Source: Ochotona curzoniae (lineage: Eukaryota; Chordata; Mammalia; Lagomorpha; Ochotonidae). Taken from it: a DNA stretch of 64,000 nucleotides. Position 1 is the first letter of the stretch; each line of letters starts with the position of its first letter. A program made the translations under genes and the position numbers. The stretch covers positions 31,767,501-31,831,500 of the forward strand of contig NW_024465369.1 in the NCBI RefSeq assembly GCF_017591425.1. The letters are read 5' to 3'. Shown here piece after piece: positions 58,601-64,000 of this stretch. Under the pieces are notes generated by a model. The model was not told the DNA's origin. It did not search any database and saw only the letters and a program-made list of their open reading frames with translations.

Positions 58601-59287
58601 ATGTATCTTACTCTTACTGTTTCTAATTATTATTTTTTTTTTTGATTCATGAAATGAAACACAATTTCCTCTGCTAACTTCTGCAGTTATGGGAATTAGG
58701 TACAGCATTTAATTTATGATTTCTGGGAGTTGGTATCATTTTTCAGATTTATTCTCACAAACTAAGCATACAGTGTCAGGGATAATCTAGAGAATTAATG
58801 GGAATGATGGAATTCATGATTTCTTGATAGTCCTTAATAATAGGGACAATTTTAACTGTCACTTACTAAATGCTTGCTTCTTCCTGACATTGTGTTTGAC
58901 GGTTTACGTAAATAATTTTAACAATTTAACAATTGATTTCTGTTATATGTGATATATATATATGTATGTGTATTTTGTGTGTGTGTGTGTGTATGATAAC
59001 TTAACCTAGTTCATGTAAGGTGAAGCTAAGTCTTAGAAAGGTTAAGACCCAGGTTTATGGAGCTGGTAAGCAATGTGACCACGAATGGAACCCAGATGGT
59101 CTGCCTTCAGAGCCCATGAACCCAGTCATGCATCTCTCTGGGACTGGACCCCTCCCTGGTCCAGGCAGATATCTGGAAAGATCACATGCTTTATTACCCA
59201 GGATATAGACAGACCAGTGCAGTTGTGACCTCAAAATTACAGATGTCTGGGCCATTTCAAGGATGATTCCAAAGCCAATTTGAAGGG
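55676..59287. other. 3.6-kb intronic stretch without recognised repeat
   Basis: No gene is supported. A compound TA/TG microsatellite lies at 58950..58994 and short CA-rich runs near 57487-57535. Confidence 0.4.
58950..58994. repeat. Compound (TA)n/(TG)n microsatellite
   Basis: GATATATATATATGTATGTG is followed by TATTTTG and about nine TG units. Confidence 0.9.
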
Positions 59288-59635
59288 TTATCTTTACTTA
59301 TTTATTTGGGAGGCAGACAGGAAATGAGAATGAATAAATGAATTGATGGATAGATGGATGAATGAGTTCATGTTCCCTTCTACTGAGTCACTCTTCAAAT
59401 GCCTATATTGTCCAGGGGTGGGCCAGGCTGAAGTTACAAGCCAGGAACCCCATCCAGATCTCTCATGTGAGTGTGGCTGGAATGAACATATGGAACTGTC
59501 ACCTCTGCCTCCCATGTTCTCACTGGCAAGAGGCTGGAATTGAGAACAGAATAGAATTCATACCTAAGCACCCTCATCTGGGAAATAGGTGTGCTAAATG
59601 GTGACATAACTGCTTAGTCTATCACTTGCTCTACC
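59288..59635 (-). mobile_element. CSINE, antisense, old and diverged
   Basis: TCTTTACTTATTTATTTGG, GAGGCAGACAGGAAATGAG, GGGTGGGCCAGGCTGAAG, GGCAAGAGGCTGGAATTGAG and AGTCTATCACTTGCTC preserve antisense CSINE order. A GATGGATAGATGGATGAATG micro-repeat sits near the tail. Confidence 0.75.
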
Positions 59636-61333
59636 TCAGGTTGTTTTTATTGGGATTACTACTGGTTAATTATTGCAGTTTTAAATAAAATAATTAGCCA
59701 AGTATTCCATATTCACAATTCCTACAGTGTTGTGATTTTCAAAACTTCAGAAATAAATAAATATCTACAGACTCATACACATGCAGACACACACACTTAC
59801 TTGCATGTCTGCATGTATGAATGATGTGTCTGATTTAAACAGACAATTTTGAACAGTATTTTAAGCATTCCACTCCAGTGAACTATTTTGATATAAACTT
59901 ATCCCTAGGAAAACCAATTAAAATTCCTCAAATGTTTTATAGGTGGTTCATGTCCTCTCCTATCATTTCTATTGTCTTTGTTTTGGTTATTAATAACATA
60001 TTCTCCCTACTTCATCTTCTGAATATTCATAAAATATTGTTTCTATAATTCAAACAGTTCATTTTGTCTACCTAGCTGCACCTGGGCAGGAAATTGTACA
60101 TTGTTTTTCATTTTATAACAACCTATAAAAGATGTTGTGCCACATAACTTGCCAGTCTATTGCATTCCTAATAATCTTAGTTCTTATCGGGTACTTCCTG
60201 AAGTGCAAACCAAATCTCTTCTAATGCCTGGGCTCATTCCTTTTGATTATCATGACACTGATGTTATCTTATTCGTAGTCTTTTTCCTAAGGCCAGGAAA
60301 CGACAGCATTTATAACAAAGCCAACAGTTATGGTCACATTCCAATTTCCTTTAATGCTTCCATCTTGAACAGCCCTCTGAGTCCCAATTTTGGTAATGCA
60401 GCTGAGGAGGGGAGAATGCCATCTGTTTACAAGAATGGGGCCATTGATAGCTGCACACTTGACTCTGAAGATGGCACTACTCATGCAAATCAAGAGAAGC
60501 TGGCCTTGGGCACCTGGGTGAGCTCTCACTTCATAAGGCGCTGTAGCTATTTGAGGTTAATTGGATGAAAACATGTGTCTGAAGTGGCATTTATAGAGTA
60601 TTTTTGTGTATTGAGCATAACTGCGTATTCAGCTTTGTATAAGACATGGGAGTAATAGCATCAAATTAAGAAAAACTACTTAGATGGAATAGCAGGGAAG
60701 TTTCCTTAATGAAGAGCTCTGATAGACCATGGAATAGTCGTCCCCAGGAAGGCTGGTCTCATTGAGATGTGGTTATTTACCAAGGAACCAAATAGTCCAA
60801 ATAGTCCCCCACTGGATACGTCTTTAGCCATTTTCACTTTGGCTGGTGTCTTTGATTTAATTGGAAAACTTGCTCACATCTGTTGTTGACTACCTGGAAC
60901 TGAACCCCCAAACGGTGCCTTGAATGTAGATGCTGGATACTGTCAGGCAGCGGCCTCCTAGCCTTTCTTCCTCCTTTGGTTTGTCTCACTGAATTGTGGG
61001 AGTAATGCAACTGCTCCAGCAGATTTTAGCCACCAGACTCAGGAGGTCATTTGCTTCTCTAATAGACAGCATATTGGTGGACAGGATTGTTCTGTTTAGG
61101 ACAATCCCAGGCCTGAGCTGGGGAATTCCAAGTCCAGGGCAGAAAACAAGCACCACAGCCATGTAACTCCCTGACTGACTCGAGCCCTCTTGGCCATGAC
61201 ATTGACAGAGCATCTTGTTGATGCTTTGCCTCTAGACTGATGGCTTTTCACATGCTCGTGTTCTAAGGTATGCATTGTCTTGTTCCTTCTCTCAGCTTCT
61301 TTAGCAGACCATCAGAACTCAAAGTAGAAGAAA
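59636..61333. other. Intronic stretch without recognised repeat
   Basis: A 143-codon open frame (60137..60568) is present, but it has no recognisable domain and no sign of being an exon. AAATAGTCC is duplicated near 60789-60807. Confidence 0.35.
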
Positions 61334-61612
61334 TGAAGGGGCAACATTGTGGCATAGCCAATAAAAGCTCTTCCCTTTACACTGGCATACCATATGGAAG
61401 TCAGTTTAAGTCCCTGCTGCTTCCCTTCTGACTGTTTCCTACTAACGTGTCTGAGGAAAATACCAGAAGATGGCCCAAGTACTTAAGACCCTGTATACCA
61501 CATAGGAGACCTAGATGAAACTCCTGGCTCCTGACTTCAGCTTGGTCCAGCTCCAATCAATGTGGTAATTTGGGGAATGAACCAGTGAAGATTTGTCTTT
61601 CTTTCCAGACAA
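61334..61612 (+). mobile_element. CSINE, old subfamily
   Basis: GGGGCAACATTGTGGCATAG head, CTGGCATACCATATGGAAG, CAGAAGATGGCCCAAGTAC and GGGAATGAACCAGTGAAG. The A-rich tail is lost. Confidence 0.87.
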
Positions 61613-61734
61613 TATTGGAGGGTCTTCCAATGCTCATGAAAAATATATTTTATGAAAGCCGTATGTATAGATTTTAAATTTTGTGCTGAAATAAACTTTT
61701 AATTCTATTTCTCACGAACTTTTTCCTTAAAACA

Positions 61735-62062
61735 TTTACAGAAAAATTTATTTGAATGACAGAGATATAGAGAGGGGAAGAGAAACACAGATACACAGAA
61801 AGGGAATGAATTTTCCATTCTCTGGCTTACTTCAAAATGCACAGCTAGGTCTGGACCAGGTTAAAGTCAAGAGCCTGGAACTCCAGATGGATCTCCCACA
61901 TGGGTGGCAAGGGCGCAAGTAATTGGGTCATCTTCTGTTTTCCAAATGCATTAGCAAGGAGCTAGATTGGAAATGGATCAACTGGGTCTTGAGCTAGTGT
62001 GGTGATGGGATGCCAATGTGGCAGGTGGCAGCTCAGTGCACTGTGCTATAACACTTGCCCTA
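61735..62062 (-). mobile_element. CSINE, antisense, old subfamily
   Basis: AATTTATTTGAATGACAGAG, TATAGAGAGGGGAAGAG, GCATTAGCAAGGAGCTAGAT, GCTCAGTGCACTGTGCTA and head CACTTGCCC. The preceding SINE at 61334 is in the opposite orientation. Confidence 0.87.
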
Positions 62063-62554
62063 GCTCATGCTCCCACCACCATGAATTTTTTGACATATCC
62101 TTATATGTATATATTTTGATTTGGGCCTTCTCATCTCAATAACTTCCTTTGCTGCATCACCAAGGTTTCTTCCTACTTGCATATGGGCAGAAGTTTTTGC
62201 TGGAAGGTTGGAGATTTCTGGGAGCAGAATGCTCATCCACAGGGCTCCTTCTCTTCCTTAGCCTGACATTCCATGGGCTTCCTGCAAGGCAGCCTGGTAA
62301 AGGGTGTTGTTTCTCAAATTCCTCTGGTATGTTAATGGTTATTAGAAAAGAGGGTTCCAAGGGCCAGATAAGTGTGGGAGGCACAGTGGGAAGCAAAGGT
62401 AGGTAGATTTCTTTACTGCAGAGTTCCACAGACTTTGCTGTGATCCAGTCCACCACTTCTTACATTTTGGATCGTAGAATTTCTCATGACACGCACTGCT
62501 TCATATAATAGACTGATAACTTTAGTGAGTTAAAAGTAAGAAAAATTAGTTTGT

Positions 62555-62725
62555 AATCTCAACTCTTCACCTAAAGAACTGAATGACCTTGGCCAACTCC
62601 ATTATGTTCTTTGAGTTCTCCCATTAGTGAAATAGAAGTATTCATGCTACCTTACTTAAATAACATTATCATTGTGAGGATTAAATCAAATACATTTGTA
62701 ATGGTGCTTCCTGAAGTGCAAAGTG
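62555..62725 (+). mobile_element. MIR, sense
   Basis: CTCAACTCTTCACCTAAAG, AATGACCTTGGCCAACTCC, AGTTCTCCCATTAGTGAAAT and TTGTGAGGATTAAATCAAAT follow the MIR core. Confidence 0.7.
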
Positions 62726-63614
62726 TCACAACTTTTTGCCAGAAAACTTAACATGAGTTGTATAAAAATCTGGAGAGTGAGAAGTGAAAACTAGACAGTT
62801 AGTCTTCATCTTTGATTAGACTTTCCTAAGATTGATCAAATGAGACTGAAGAATTGTGTTCTCTTGGGCACAATTTTTTTTGTGCCATGCTAATGGTTAC
62901 TCAGATGTTCTCAGATCACTGCTTTCTTAGCATTCCATAGATATGCTGCTTTGATTCACTATTAAACTCTTGAATACTCTGCATTCATCACAGAACTGGA
63001 ACTGGGAAGCAGTGGCAGCTTATGGTGAAGGAGGGGTGTGATCCTGAGCCAATAAGATAGGGAAGGGTGAAGCTGGGAGGACCTGGAACCTGGTCTGCTG
63101 AAAGGGATGTTGGCTGTCTCCCTTGGGGTTTTCTGGTTCCCAACCAAATTCTGTTTACATGAGAAACTGAATAATCTTCAAGTCAAATAGCTATCAAACC
63201 CAGGTATCAAAGAAACCCAGAATTGTGAGGCAGTGCCGAACCTGCTTGTAAGTCCATAGATTGAGTGTCAGGATGCTGGGTTGTTGATATAGGTGAGAAC
63301 TTGATGACAGCACAATGGGCGTGAGAATCAGAGATTAGGCCTTTTAACGGGGGAAACAAAAATGATCTGCATCATAGTCTGAGTCCTCACCAAATGGACA
63401 TTAACCCTAATGGTGTAACTGTAGTATGACTTAGAGAAGTAATAGAAAAACCCATGTATACCTATGGAGCAACCATGTGGGACTTGAGAAGAAAGGCTGA
63501 ATTTCTATGGGAATAACTCACTTTCACTAGACTTCAGGTTTGAGGTACAAAACTGGTTTTAGACCACATCTGTTTGTGATCACCAAGCCCCAACATCAGC
63601 AGTAATCATAATAG
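62726..63614. other. Intronic stretch without recognised repeat
   Basis: No gene or repeat can be supported. Confidence 0.35.
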
Positions 63615-63840
63615 CAAAGAGTTAGTATTTACTTTATGGCAGACTCCATTCTAGACATTTCATATATATATATCATCCCAATTAATACCCAAATTGCCCT
63701 ACAAGTTAGGCACTGTTAGTGTTTCCATCTTATCCATGGGAAGAGGGAAACCAAGAGAAGTGCTTTGGTTCACACAGCTAATACATGGTAATGTGGATAT
63801 CTAATTTCATGAAACCCAACTTCAGAGTTATATTATTTTT
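63615..63840 (-). mobile_element. MIR, antisense
   Basis: TTAGTATTTACTTTATGGCA, CTCCATTCTAGACATTTCAT, CATCCCAATTAATACCC, CAAGTTAGGCACTGTTAGTG, GAGGGAAACCAAGAGAAGTG and TTCACACAGCTAATACATGG follow antisense MIR. A (TA)n run (ATATATATAT, near 63665) interrupts it. Confidence 0.65.
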
Positions 63841-64000
63841 CACTGTGCTATATTGTCTCAATTCCATTACACTATAGTGAAAAGTGTGATAATTAACTAG
63901 AAAGCTGGCAGATTTGAACTGGTGGAAAAATTAATATTTGAATATAGAGTTGTAGAAATTAGCCAATCTGAAGAATACAAAGGGAAAAAAGATGTTGAAG

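Noticed and set aside
60137..60568. 143-codon open frame on the plus strand
   Set aside because: It has no family resemblance, signal peptide or Kozak support, and no evidence of splicing. Kept only as a note.

Overview
This window is mammalian nuclear DNA and almost entirely intronic. Many copies of the lagomorph tRNA-derived C-repeat SINE (CSINE) are present. The best-preserved copies match, from memory, the pika (Ochotona) forms rather than the rabbit forms, so a pika is the likeliest source. That species call is inference. Older layers shared by all placental mammals (MIR, L2, MLT1, MER5A, old L1) are also present.

Only one protein-coding segment can be supported: a 146-bp exon at 1666..1811 on the plus strand. 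It encodes part of the kinase domain of a class III myosin, best matching MYO3B. It has a good acceptor and donor, no frameshift and no stop. The rest reads as the intron before it (at least 1.6 kb) and the intron after it (at least 62 kb). I found no further MYO3B exon and no other gene. Nearly all long open frames lie in SINEs or other repeats.

Layout. 1-7 kb: the exon, a GT microsatellite, a probable solitary LTR (3.8-4.45 kb), an MLT1 LTR and a young CSINE with a perfect target duplication. 7-17 kb: no young SINE until 14.7 kb; MIR, MLT1 and a long L2-like element that carries a tiny U2 snRNA retrocopy and a CSINE. 19.3-21.8 kb: a GC-rich element with a terminal poly(T) on the plus strand (so a poly(A) tail on the minus strand) and three blocks of internal tandem repeats. 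22-32 kb: sparse repeats, including a 4-kb stretch with no recognisable repeat that contains a compact cluster of AATCAC motifs. 32-42 kb: young and old CSINEs mixed with old L1 remains. 42-53 kb: about twenty CSINEs in 11 kb, some nested, plus a degraded antisense L1. 53-64 kb: sparse older SINEs and MIRs.

The most unusual items are the tandem-repeat retroelement at 19.3-21.8 kb, the tailless U2 fragment at 14.4 kb, and the AATCAC/GTGATT cluster at 27.33-27.39 kb. I did not find a convincing new multi-gene biological system.
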